The position numbers were made by a program, and so were the translations under genes. From Gammaproteobacteria bacterium (lineage in GTDB: Bacteria; Pseudomonadota; Gammaproteobacteria; GRL18), in NCBI GenBank assembly GCA_013139395.1, contig WTAX01000503.1:1-11125 (forward strand): a stretch of DNA of 11,125 nucleotides, in the 5' to 3' direction. The notes below the pieces were generated by a model. The model searched no databases and had not been told where the DNA came from. It saw only the letters and a list, made by a program, of their open reading frames with translations. Positions 1 to 5,775 of this stretch are shown piece after piece (positions within the stretch are counted from its first letter, which is position 1; the number at the start of each line of letters is the position of its first letter).

Positions 1-395
1 AGCAGCCGTTCGGCAGAGTATAGACGCTGGCGATAAGAACGGCCTCGTAAACAGGCTCGTAGTTGTGGTTCTTCATTGGTATCTTTACCGTAAAACCCAT
101 TTTTTTGATAACGGCCGTCATCACTGGAAAGTCTTACTATCACGTCTTTATATTTATGTGCCACCAGCATATGGCGTGAACCACAGTTATGGGCGCAACT
201 GGTGACGATGGTTTCCAGTTCATCGTCTTTGGGGTAAGGTGCGTAGGCATGTGCCTTTGCCTCCTTGCCGTATTTCAGTTCCACCAGTCCACTGCTTGCA
301 AGAACTCCTGCACCGGCTGCTGTATCTTTCAAAAAGGAACGTCGGCTCAGGTTCAAGTGTTTCTGAATCTTATCAAAGTTCTCTTTAATGCTCAT
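1..395 (-). CDS. DmsA-like molybdopterin oxidoreductase, second copy (N-terminal part, runs off left edge)
   Basis: The first 131 codons are present; the gene continues beyond the left edge. The start is ATG at 395, with an AAAGGA ribosome site about 10 bases upstream. Residues 17-23 read SRRSFLK, a good twin-arginine (Tat) export motif, followed by a short Ala/Gly-rich stretch. The iron-sulfur motif is C67-x3-C71-x3-H75 with the last Cys in LRACLRGRS near residue 115. It aligns without gaps to the N-terminus of the complete DmsA-like protein at 5776-8352, sharing long identical runs around the cluster. It is therefore a paralogue, probably an exported DMSO-reductase-family catalytic subunit. 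Its codons look more GC-rich than those of the complete copy (more CTG, GGC and ACC), which suggests the copies are not a recent duplication. Its substrate is unknown. A second DmsB may lie further left. Confidence 0.9.
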   Translation of the reverse strand, partial: MSIKENFDKIQKHLNLSRRSFLKDTAAGAGVLASSGLVELKYGKEAKAHAYAPYPKDDELETIVTSCAHNCGSRHMLVAHKYKDVIVRLSSDDGRYQKNGFYGKDTNEEPQLRACLRGRSYRQRLYSAERL

Positions 396-498
396 GGGTT
401 ATTTTCCTTTATGCCAGATACACTCTTTTTTTATGGGCTGATTCCATGCAAGAATCGATTGCTATGTAACAGCTGCCAGGAATTTAGTAATACTTTAT

Positions 499-524
499 GA
501 CCAGGCACCTACTGATGCCCGGTC
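499..524 (-). terminator. Strong stem-loop 3' of the first tRNA-Met
   Basis: In the minus-strand RNA this forms an 11-bp stem with an AGTA tetraloop, starting seven bases after the tRNA CCA end. Two of the pairs are G-U, which would be A-C mismatches in plus-strand RNA, so the structure fits minus-strand transcription. No U-run follows, so it may be a weak terminator, a processing or stability element, or an attenuator ahead of the second dmsA-like gene. Confidence 0.5.
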
Positions 525-527
525 TGA

Positions 528-627
528 ATATGGTAGCTATAACTGGATTTGAACCAGTGACCCCAGCATTATGAATGCTGTGCTCTAACCAACTGAGCTA
601 TATAGCCATGCTTTTTAAATGATAGAG
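528..627. repeat. 100-bp direct repeat containing tRNA-Met, left copy
   Basis: This 100-bp block matches 1750-1849 with a single mismatch. It holds the tRNA-Met gene, three bases past its CCA end, and 20 bases of 5' flank (CTCTATCATTTAAAAAGCAT on the minus strand). Similarity stops sharply on both sides. The shared 5' flank contains TATCAT, which could be a -10 element. Confidence 0.9.
531..607 (-). tRNA. trnM: tRNA-Met (CAT), elongator, copy 1
   Basis: The 77-nt cloverleaf reads from 607 down to 531. It has acceptor GGCTATA pairing with TATAGCT (G1-U72 wobble), D-arm GCTC/GAGC, anticodon stem CAGCA/TGCTG with loop TTCATAA (anticodon CAT), T-arm ACTGG-TTCAAAT-CCAGT, and an encoded CCA. It is very close to the E. 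coli elongator tRNA-Met, and the 7-bp acceptor stem and discriminator A argue against initiator tRNA. The alternative, a lysidine-modified tRNA-Ile2, also has a CAT anticodon but looks less similar. It is a near-identical twin of the copy at 1753-1829, differing at one variable-loop base (GGGTC here, GGGCC there). Confidence 0.95.
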
Positions 628-650
628 TTATTTTATGAATGTTTAAATAA

Positions 651-1160
651 TTAGTAGACCCTTGATTTAATGCCTGCAATATCATATTTCATACGATTAG
701 TAATTTTTGCTGCGGTTTTTAATGAATCTCTGGGGATGCGCATCAATTCAAAATCACAGACATATGGATGATCTTCCTGCACATCATCCTGAAAAACTGC
801 GATTGAAATGAATACAGGGTTTTCCCAGTCAGTATCTAAAAATGACTGCAGCCAGTCACGTCTCTCCTGCTTTGTTTTTACACACAATAGTGCTTCAACA
901 TTATGGGCAAAGATACTTTTTGATTGTGATTGTTTCAGTAAACAATTATCCAGATGATCGAGGTTAATAGTATCTGCCTGATGACCAAAGAACTGCATTT
1001 CTTCTTGTCGATAATCATAAAATTTCATATCAAGATGGTTGCACAACATCAGACATAATTCTGGCTGATAGCCGGGAAGCAGTACAATACTGCCATTCTT
1101 ATTACCTTTTTGCTGATAATATTGCTCAATTGCTGTCAGCCATTCTTGTTCTTTACTCAT
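651..1160 (-). CDS. Hypothetical 169-aa cytoplasmic protein
   Basis: I do not recognise this protein. It starts at ATG 1160 with GAAGGA about 7 bases upstream and lies 30 bp after the hemerythrin-like gene, so the two are probably co-transcribed. There is no signal peptide or membrane segment. The N-terminus is rich in Gln/Glu/Tyr (roughly residues 5-20), followed by a hydrophobic-strand-like stretch (SIVLLPGYQPELCLML, about 24-39) and a second one near residues 115-123 (NPVFISIAVF). The C-terminus is basic (KTAAKITNRMKYD). Four Cys residues are scattered with no CxxC pair. The alternating strands and helices suggest a small globular alpha/beta protein. It sits between the duplicated tRNA-Met repeats with the hemerythrin gene, so a role linked to hemerythrin or oxygen/redox sensing is possible but unsupported by any motif. 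Confidence 0.75.
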   Translation of the reverse strand: MSKEQEWLTAIEQYYQQKGNKNGSIVLLPGYQPELCLMLCNHLDMKFYDYRQEEMQFFGHQADTINLDHLDNCLLKQSQSKSIFAHNVEALLCVKTKQERRDWLQSFLDTDWENPVFISIAVFQDDVQEDHPYVCDFELMRIPRDSLKTAAKITNRMKYDIAGIKSRVY

Positions 1161-1190
1161 AATTATATCCTTCGTAATATGGTTGATGTA

Positions 1191-1700
1191 TTAACGCCAT
1201 GGAACAAAATCTAATACAGCATCCAATTGTTCTTCAGTGAACAACGACTCAACAATTGGAAATAATTTCATTTCTTCTGCCAGTGTGTGATGTTTCAGGA
1301 TATGTGCGAAATCAGCCAGATCCTGTTGTGCAGTTTCCAGTGTCATTTCTTCGACCAGTGTTCTTATAAAACCGTGTTCACGGCCTAAGCTAATGCATAA
1401 TTCAAGATGTTCTTTATGCTCCTGAACCAGCAACGCAAAAATAGTTTGTTCTTCATGCTTAAGGTGTGCTTCAAGCTCTGTTTGGTTATATTTTTGAACT
1501 AATTCTATGCCTTTTGCCAATTGACTGTGATCACCACTTTCAGAAATCTGAGCAATTTTTTCAGCAAATACAATACAGTCATTATGCTCATGAGACAGTT
1601 TTTGTAATTGTTGACACCTTTTCTTTTTAAAATCAATACAATGATTATTTACAGATTGTTTTGCCGATTGAATATAAGCATCGTTAGTACGTATTGTCAT
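1191..1700 (-). CDS. Hemerythrin-like HHE-domain protein
   Basis: This 169-aa, all-helical, cytoplasmic-looking protein carries the spaced His/Glu ligands of the hemerythrin HHE family: H37/H39 (LSHEHND), H79-x2-H82-E83 (AHLKHEEQ), H109 (LGREHGFI) and H137/H138 with E142 (KHHTLAEEMKLFP). These are predicted to bind a di-iron centre. Family members bind O2 or NO or act in iron and oxidative-stress handling, and the exact role here cannot be told. The start is ATG at 1700 with AAGAGG about 8 bases upstream, just after a strong hairpin that follows the upstream tRNA. It is 30 bp ahead of the unidentified gene at 651-1160. Next to an anaerobic-type molybdoenzyme operon, an O2- or NO-protective or sensing role is a plausible inference. 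Confidence 0.87.
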   Translation of the reverse strand: MTIRTNDAYIQSAKQSVNNHCIDFKKKRCQQLQKLSHEHNDCIVFAEKIAQISESGDHSQLAKGIELVQKYNQTELEAHLKHEEQTIFALLVQEHKEHLELCISLGREHGFIRTLVEEMTLETAQQDLADFAHILKHHTLAEEMKLFPIVESLFTEEQLDAVLDFVPWR

Positions 1701-1715
1701 TGTGAACCTCTTTGT

Positions 1716-1746
1716 AAGCTGACTTATCTACCGATAAGTCACGCTT
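1716..1746 (-). terminator. Strong stem-loop between tRNA-Met copy 2 and the hemerythrin gene
   Basis: A perfect 9-bp stem TGACTTATC/GATAAGTCA with a 4-base loop is extended by AAGC/GCTT across one bulged base, giving about 13 pairs. It begins six bases after the tRNA CCA end and ends next to the hemerythrin ribosome site. No U-run follows, so it could be a weak terminator, an RNA-processing or stabilising element, or an operator. Confidence 0.5.
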
Positions 1747-1749
1747 TAC

Positions 1750-1849
1750 ATATGGTAGCTATAACTGGATTTGAACCAGTGGCCCCAGCATTATGAATGC
1801 TGTGCTCTAACCAACTGAGCTATATAGCCATGCTTTTTAAATGATAGAG
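1750..1849. repeat. 100-bp direct repeat containing tRNA-Met, right copy
   Basis: This is the partner of 528-627: same orientation, 1,222 bp apart, one mismatch in 100 bases. Together the repeats bracket the hemerythrin-like and hypothetical genes. No integrase, transposase or terminal inverted repeats are seen between them. Confidence 0.9.
1753..1829 (-). tRNA. trnM: tRNA-Met (CAT), elongator, copy 2
   Basis: This 77-nt cloverleaf is identical to the copy at 531-607 except for one base in the variable loop. The anticodon loop is TTCATAA (anticodon CAT), CCA is encoded, and a G-U pair closes the acceptor stem. It begins 39 bp after the phosphoribulokinase stop codon, on the same strand, so read-through from the upstream operon is possible. 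It lies upstream of the hemerythrin gene. Confidence 0.95.
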
Positions 1850-1868
1850 CTTTTAAGTGATAGCGCTG

Positions 1869-2753
1869 TTAACTGCTATACATATGGCCGCGTTTCTCCA
1901 TCAGATCGAGAATAAGTTTAGTGAGAATTAACTCCATAGCATATTGCATTTTTCCACCAGGTATAACCATCGTATTGTATGCCGTAATCTGTAGTCCTTC
2001 GATTAAGCCTTTTAAATGTAACTTATATTCAACTGAAGGTTGAAATTTAAGAAAATGAATAATCACAAGACTTTGATCGGATGTTGGTATCTGTCTGACC
2101 ATAAACGGATTTGAAGTATCTATAATAGGTACCCTCTGAAAATTTATATGAGTATGAGAAAATTGCGGCAGTATGTAATTCATATAGTCGTACATACGCC
2201 GATAAATTGTTTCCTGTACTTCATCAGGATGATAACCACGATCTTTAGTATCACGACTGATTTTTTGAATCCACTCAAGATTAATGGATGGTGCAACTCC
2301 TATTAATAAATCAACCTCATCGGCCAGATTATGTTTTTTATCAATGACTCCGCCATGCAGACCTTCATAAAACAGTAAATCAGTACCATTAGGAATTGCT
2401 TCCCAGGGGGTAAAAGTTCCTGGTTCACCTCCATAAATACTCGCTTCTCCTTCATCATGGATATAATGGCGGCGTTTTCCTGTTCCATCTTTTCCATAAC
2501 TTTGAAATAGTTCGAGTTGTTTATCAAATAAATTTCCTTCCGGGCCAAAATGGCTTAAATTTCTACCTTCTTTTTTTGCCTTTTTTTTCTCTTTTTTCAT
2601 TTCTATTCTGTTGTAGCGATGGAAACTGTCTCCCGCTACAAAGGCAGCTTGTGCTCCAACTCGATTAAATATGTTATCAAGAGTATCTTTAACTGTGGTG
2701 GTTCCCGCTCCAGATGATCCTGTGACGGCAATAATAGGGTGTCTTTGTGACAT
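1869..2753 (-). CDS. prk: Phosphoribulokinase, bacterial class I (CbbP/PrkB type)
   Basis: This 294-aa protein would phosphorylate ribulose 5-phosphate to ribulose 1,5-bisphosphate, the CO2 acceptor of the Calvin-Benson-Bassham cycle, in the cytoplasm. The ATP-binding P-loop is GSSGAGTTT (about residues 12-20). Family signatures follow: GDSFHRY, HFGPEGN, GTFTPW, FYEGLHGG, NLEWIQK, DTSNPF and VPGGKM. Length and motifs match the ~290-aa bacterial octameric type. An in-frame upstream extension to 2885 would overlap the ferredoxin gene; the ATG at 2753, with CAGGA upstream and 22 bp after the ferredoxin stop, is preferred and gives the usual MSxxHPIIAVTG start. RuBisCO is not in the window. E. 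coli has a PrkB without RuBisCO, so autotrophy is likely but not proven. The lysine-rich loop (KKEKKKAKK) is encoded by long A-tracts. Confidence 0.95.
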   Translation of the reverse strand: MSQRHPIIAVTGSSGAGTTTVKDTLDNIFNRVGAQAAFVAGDSFHRYNRIEMKKEKKKAKKEGRNLSHFGPEGNLFDKQLELFQSYGKDGTGKRRHYIHDEGEASIYGGEPGTFTPWEAIPNGTDLLFYEGLHGGVIDKKHNLADEVDLLIGVAPSINLEWIQKISRDTKDRGYHPDEVQETIYRRMYDYMNYILPQFSHTHINFQRVPIIDTSNPFMVRQIPTSDQSLVIIHFLKFQPSVEYKLHLKGLIEGLQITAYNTMVIPGGKMQYAMELILTKLILDLMEKRGHMYSS

Positions 2754-2775
2754 AATCTGATCCTGTAATATTGTG

Positions 2776-3876
2776 TTAGTCAAGTACCTGAAAAAGCTTA
2801 CTACTATGGTTGTGATTTTGACATATACGACAGAGATCTTGTTCAGACTGTGTATTTTGCTTTGGTAAATGAAAAGTATTACCACATGCGCTGCACTTGT
2901 TTTCAGATAAGTGAATAGTATCTATTTCTGCGTAAGACCAGCTGTTAATGCTAATAGCATTTGATTCACAGACCGAACAGCATAAACCACATCCGGTGCA
3001 GCTTGCCGGATCGATTTTATACAGAGCTGAATTTTGATCTTCATCGTCAACTAATTGTAAAGCATTAGTGGGACAAAGTCTTATACAGGTATTACAGCCA
3101 TTACAGTGTGCTGTGTCTAACATTGGCACCCAGGGCCATTTTATATCAGTGTTTTCTGATTCCGGCAACAGTTGTCCTGGTGGAATTGTACGGTATTCTG
3201 GTAAGTTAAGAGGATCGATTAACACCAGTTGTTCACGAAATTTCTGACCACCGCCACGCAGAAAATGTCGTCTTGATAATTGTGTACCACGATTAATGAC
3301 TTCATCAGAATTATATATTTTGTTCCACACTCTATAGGAATGTTTTAATAATTTCATTACCGGCTTATTGCGTTCAGCAAGCAAATCATTAAGCTGTTCA
3401 ACACGAGAATAAATAGTTTCAGGTTGCTGTTTTTCAGATTCAAAGTATGAACAATGACTACACTCATCTGTTGCGAGTAATATATGTTCAATGCCGGCTT
3501 TGTAGAGTTGTAAAAGTTGTCGTTGACCCAGTGCGTGTACACAGGGGATAACAACATTACTTTCTTTTACACCGCTTTTTTCACAGGCAAACAGGGCAAC
3601 CATTCGATAACCCAATGTCCGAATGACCCAGGGGAAATCAATATGTAATGCGCCGCCAGGGCAGGCAGGTATACACAAACCGCAGCCATTACAGGCTTCT
3701 ATATCAAGTCCTAAATTATCATCGTCAAGTATCCATGCGTTTGTTGGACAAGCTGCCGCACAGGCATGACAATCTGAATCATTACAGAGTGCATGCACAC
3801 AGTCATCAGCATTAATTTCCGGCAGACGAACTTCCTGTGTAATATTTTCCAGAAGTTTTTTTCCTGAATTATTCAT
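2776..3876 (-). CDS. Multi-cluster ferredoxin with FlpD-like centre and C-terminal zinc ribbon
   Basis: This 366-aa electron-transfer protein is probably cytoplasmic, as no N-terminal signal is visible. Domains in order: a 2x[4Fe-4S] ferredoxin (C36-x2-C39-x3-C43 with C26/C31 nearby, and C62-x2-C65-x2-C68-x3-C72-P); a middle region (about 88-150) with C98, C112, C139 and C142 whose layout (IPC..., AGIEHILLATDECSHCSYFE) recalls the FlpD/MvhD domain; an internal Tat-like motif SRRHFL at 201-206; a second 2x[4Fe-4S] ferredoxin (C258-x2-C261-x2-C264-x3-C268-P and C293-x2-C296-x2-C299-x3-C303); and a zinc-ribbon-like C328-x2-C331...C349-x2-C352. It lies 27 bp after the cytochrome gene, with a weak AAGAG site. 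It could feed electrons to, or help assemble, the molybdoenzyme; similar proteins occur beside some formate dehydrogenase and TorD genes. Its exact role is unknown. Confidence 0.88.
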   Translation of the reverse strand: MNNSGKKLLENITQEVRLPEINADDCVHALCNDSDCHACAAACPTNAWILDDDNLGLDIEACNGCGLCIPACPGGALHIDFPWVIRTLGYRMVALFACEKSGVKESNVVIPCVHALGQRQLLQLYKAGIEHILLATDECSHCSYFESEKQQPETIYSRVEQLNDLLAERNKPVMKLLKHSYRVWNKIYNSDEVINRGTQLSRRHFLRGGGQKFREQLVLIDPLNLPEYRTIPPGQLLPESENTDIKWPWVPMLDTAHCNGCNTCIRLCPTNALQLVDDEDQNSALYKIDPASCTGCGLCCSVCESNAISINSWSYAEIDTIHLSENKCSACGNTFHLPKQNTQSEQDLCRICQNHNHSSKLFQVLD

Positions 3877-3903
3877 ATGGGCTCTTGAATCCGTTTTTTT
3901 GTG

Positions 3904-4293
3904 TTATTGTTTCATAGCATGAATGTAGGCAACGAGATTGCTGATTTCTTCATCGGTTAAATCAGCACGCCCCGGCATGGAAACATTACCACCATATTTA
4001 GCTGCGCCATACTTGATAACGTCAGCAATATCACTATCAGAGCCAGGTTGACCATCACCATTAGTATCAAAGCGAAAACTTGCTGTGACAAAACTAGCAG
4101 GTTTGGGCGTTAAAGCAGCTGCAGCAACACCATCACCAGCACCCGTCGCACCATGACAGGCGGCACAAGCACCTTTACCATCATAAACTGCTTTACCCGC
4201 GGCACTATCACCTGCAAAAACAGGTGTGCTTGCTAATACCGCTGCAAGTGTAAATGGTATGATTGTTAATAAACTTTTTTTCAATATTTTCAT
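3904..4293 (-). CDS. Periplasmic monoheme class I cytochrome c
   Basis: This 129-aa protein has a typical Sec signal peptide (cleavage likely after VFA, residue 27). There is one heme-c site, C43-A-A-C46-H47, and a probable axial Met at SM107PGR. The C-terminal helix LTDEEISNLVAYIHAMKQ is typical of class I cytochromes c (cytochrome c5/c6-like, DUF-free). An acidic segment FDTNGDGQPGSDSD lies between the heme site and the Met ligand; it resembles an EF-hand-type loop and may bind calcium, an inference from the DxNxDGxxxxxD-like spacing. It sits in the operon between the TorD-type chaperone (25 bp gap, AAAGGA site) and the ferredoxin. It is a natural soluble electron carrier between DmsA/DmsB or the pentaheme cytochrome and the respiratory chain. 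Confidence 0.92.
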   Translation of the reverse strand: MKILKKSLLTIIPFTLAAVLASTPVFAGDSAAGKAVYDGKGACAACHGATGAGDGVAAAALTPKPASFVTASFRFDTNGDGQPGSDSDIADVIKYGAAKYGGNVSMPGRADLTDEEISNLVAYIHAMKQ

Positions 4294-4318
4294 AAAATAT
4301 CCTTTTAAATTAAGGGAA

Positions 4319-5092
4319 TTACACTGCTGGACCTATGCCCGGTACAAATTGCACAGGCATTTCTTCAGGTTTTGCCTGCCCTGGTTTCATGCGTTCATCA
4401 ATTTCTTCTCTGCTGGGACGAGCTTGTCCGAGAATTTCTGCAATAATGTCACGCAATTCTTCACAATAAGCGGCAGTTAAGGCTGCCAGACCGGCAAAAT
4501 ATTGTGTATCACAGCGAGCTAATACGCGTTCACCAAAATTACCCAGCCAGCGTAATAAATGTTCATCCATAAATATGGCCAGCTGCTCAAGGGTTTCGGG
4601 CTTATTATCCTGATCTAACATCCAGGCCAGGAACTGCAATTCATAGACTAAGTGATCATCGGGTCGTAAGCGCCAGTCTGGAATTCCAAGACCGTATTTT
4701 TCATACCAGCCGCGTACCTGAAACATGGTGTCCTGACAAACCAGACTATCTTCATCAATCCATACTGATTCTTCCGGAGAAGCCGATAGATTATGGTTTA
4801 AGTAGATAGCGGCATAATCTGCAGCAAGATCATCAAGTGTCTCTCTATCAATATACTTAGAGAATTCCGCTAAGGATTGCTGAAACAGAGCCATAGCCTC
4901 TGCACCAGGTCCAGAGTCAGGTAATATGGTCAGACAGAATGGAAAATCAATTTTTTTAAGTTCATCAATTTGTGTCTGATCAGGCTCTTTGTCATGCAAA
5001 GAAGCCATGATCTTAAGATCTTCTGCAACACGAGTTCGAAAGGTACTTAAAAAATCATCGATATCATAATTGGCTAATGATCCATAACTCAT
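4319..5092 (-). CDS. TorD/DmsD-family molybdoenzyme maturation chaperone
   Basis: This 257-aa, mainly helical cytoplasmic protein belongs to the TorD/DmsD/NarJ redox-enzyme maturation group. These chaperones bind the Tat signal of the catalytic subunit and hold it until the molybdenum cofactor is inserted. Visible family features are LAADYAAIYLN (about 89-99), ESVWIDEDSL (108-117), GWYEKYGL (128-135) and RPDDHLVYELQFLAWML (143-157). It is longer than E. coli TorD (about 200 aa), mostly through a Pro/Glu-rich tail ending PGIGPAV. Its ATG overlaps the DmsB stop (ATGA), so the two are translationally coupled. It probably serves the DmsA-like protein upstream in the operon, and perhaps the second copy at the left edge. 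Confidence 0.92.
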   Translation of the reverse strand: MSYGSLANYDIDDFLSTFRTRVAEDLKIMASLHDKEPDQTQIDELKKIDFPFCLTILPDSGPGAEAMALFQQSLAEFSKYIDRETLDDLAADYAAIYLNHNLSASPEESVWIDEDSLVCQDTMFQVRGWYEKYGLGIPDWRLRPDDHLVYELQFLAWMLDQDNKPETLEQLAIFMDEHLLRWLGNFGERVLARCDTQYFAGLAALTAAYCEELRDIIAEILGQARPSREEIDERMKPGQAKPEEMPVQFVPGIGPAV

Positions 5093-5754
5093 TTTAATTT
5101 TCCTTTACTATGGGCAACAAATCCTATTGAAGGTTTGGTGAGTTCAATATTAGCCATGTTTTTTACCTGACGTGACACTTTGTCTGAGGCACCTAATGCT
5201 ACAGTCTCTAAACTGCTGTCCCATATTTTTTCAATAGGACCAATATCCAATACCCGCATCATACAAGCCATCACACAATAGGGCTTACGACCGGCGTCGA
5301 TTTCATCAACACACATATTACATTTTTTAACAATATTCTCTGAGGGATCATATTGTGGTGCACCGTAAGGGCAGGCGGCTTCACAGCGACGACAGCCTAT
5401 ACATAGGGTAGAGTCAATATCAACAATACCATCTTTCTTACGTTTAAAGATGGCGCCGGTGGGACAGGTTGGTAAACAGGCTGGTTCAGCACAGTGGTTA
5501 CAGGACATATTGACCTTGTAAGCAAATACATCAGGATAGGTGCCGCCTTCAATATATTGAACTCTACGGAAACGTGGTCCTGGAGCCAGTCCGTTTTTAT
5601 CTTTACAGGCAATTTCACAGGCTCGACAGCCGATACAGTCCACATTATGGTGAACAAAACCCAGCTGCATATCGGGTTGAACGGGAGTATACGTTTCACG
5701 CTTATGGCGCTTAACCGCTTCCCGGATTTTCTTGACATCTTTCTTCGTTGACAT
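5089..5754 (-). CDS. dmsB: DmsB-like four-[4Fe-4S] ferredoxin subunit
   Basis: This 221-aa electron-transfer subunit would carry electrons between the molybdenum subunit and a redox partner. It has four cluster motifs: C40-x2-C43-x2-C46-x3-C50; C85-x2-C88-x4-C93-x3-C97-P; C118-x2-C121-x2-C124-x3-C128-PYGAPQ; and C145-x2-C148-x11-C160-x3-C164. These closely match E. coli DmsB (CIGCR..C..ACPYGAP, KP.CV..C..R.LD.GPI). The basic N-terminus (about 28 residues) has no Tat signal, so export piggy-back with DmsA is expected. A TTG at 5769 would add five residues, but the ATG at 5754 is preferred because AAGGA lies 8 bases upstream of it. It starts 21 bp after the DmsA stop and overlaps the chaperone start by 4 bp. 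No DmsC-like anchor gene follows. Confidence 0.93.
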   Translation of the reverse strand: MSTKKDVKKIREAVKRHKRETYTPVQPDMQLGFVHHNVDCIGCRACEIACKDKNGLAPGPRFRRVQYIEGGTYPDVFAYKVNMSCNHCAEPACLPTCPTGAIFKRKKDGIVDIDSTLCIGCRRCEAACPYGAPQYDPSENIVKKCNMCVDEIDAGRKPYCVMACMMRVLDIGPIEKIWDSSLETVALGASDKVSRQVKNMANIELTKPSIGFVAHSKGKLK

Positions 5755-5775
5755 GTTTTGTTCCTTCAAGTCTGA

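Noticed and set aside
189..500. Plus-strand 103-codon frame opposite the left dmsA-like gene
   Set aside because: It is antisense to a clear Tat/iron-sulfur coding region and extends into the intergenic hairpin; no family resemblance.
528..1849. Mobile element or integron between the tRNA repeats
   Set aside because: There is no transposase, integrase, terminal inverted repeat or target duplication; only the tRNA-containing direct repeats are seen.
2303..2548. 81-codon frame inside phosphoribulokinase
   Set aside because: It lies in another frame of a well-conserved gene, with no independent support.
2754..2885. N-terminal extension of phosphoribulokinase starting at 2885
   Set aside because: It would overlap the ferredoxin gene by over 100 bases. 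The ATG at 2753 has a ribosome site and gives the family's normal N-terminus.
5755..5769. TTG start adding five residues to DmsB
   Set aside because: The ATG at 5754 has AAGGA at proper spacing, whereas the TTG start would place that site inside the coding region.
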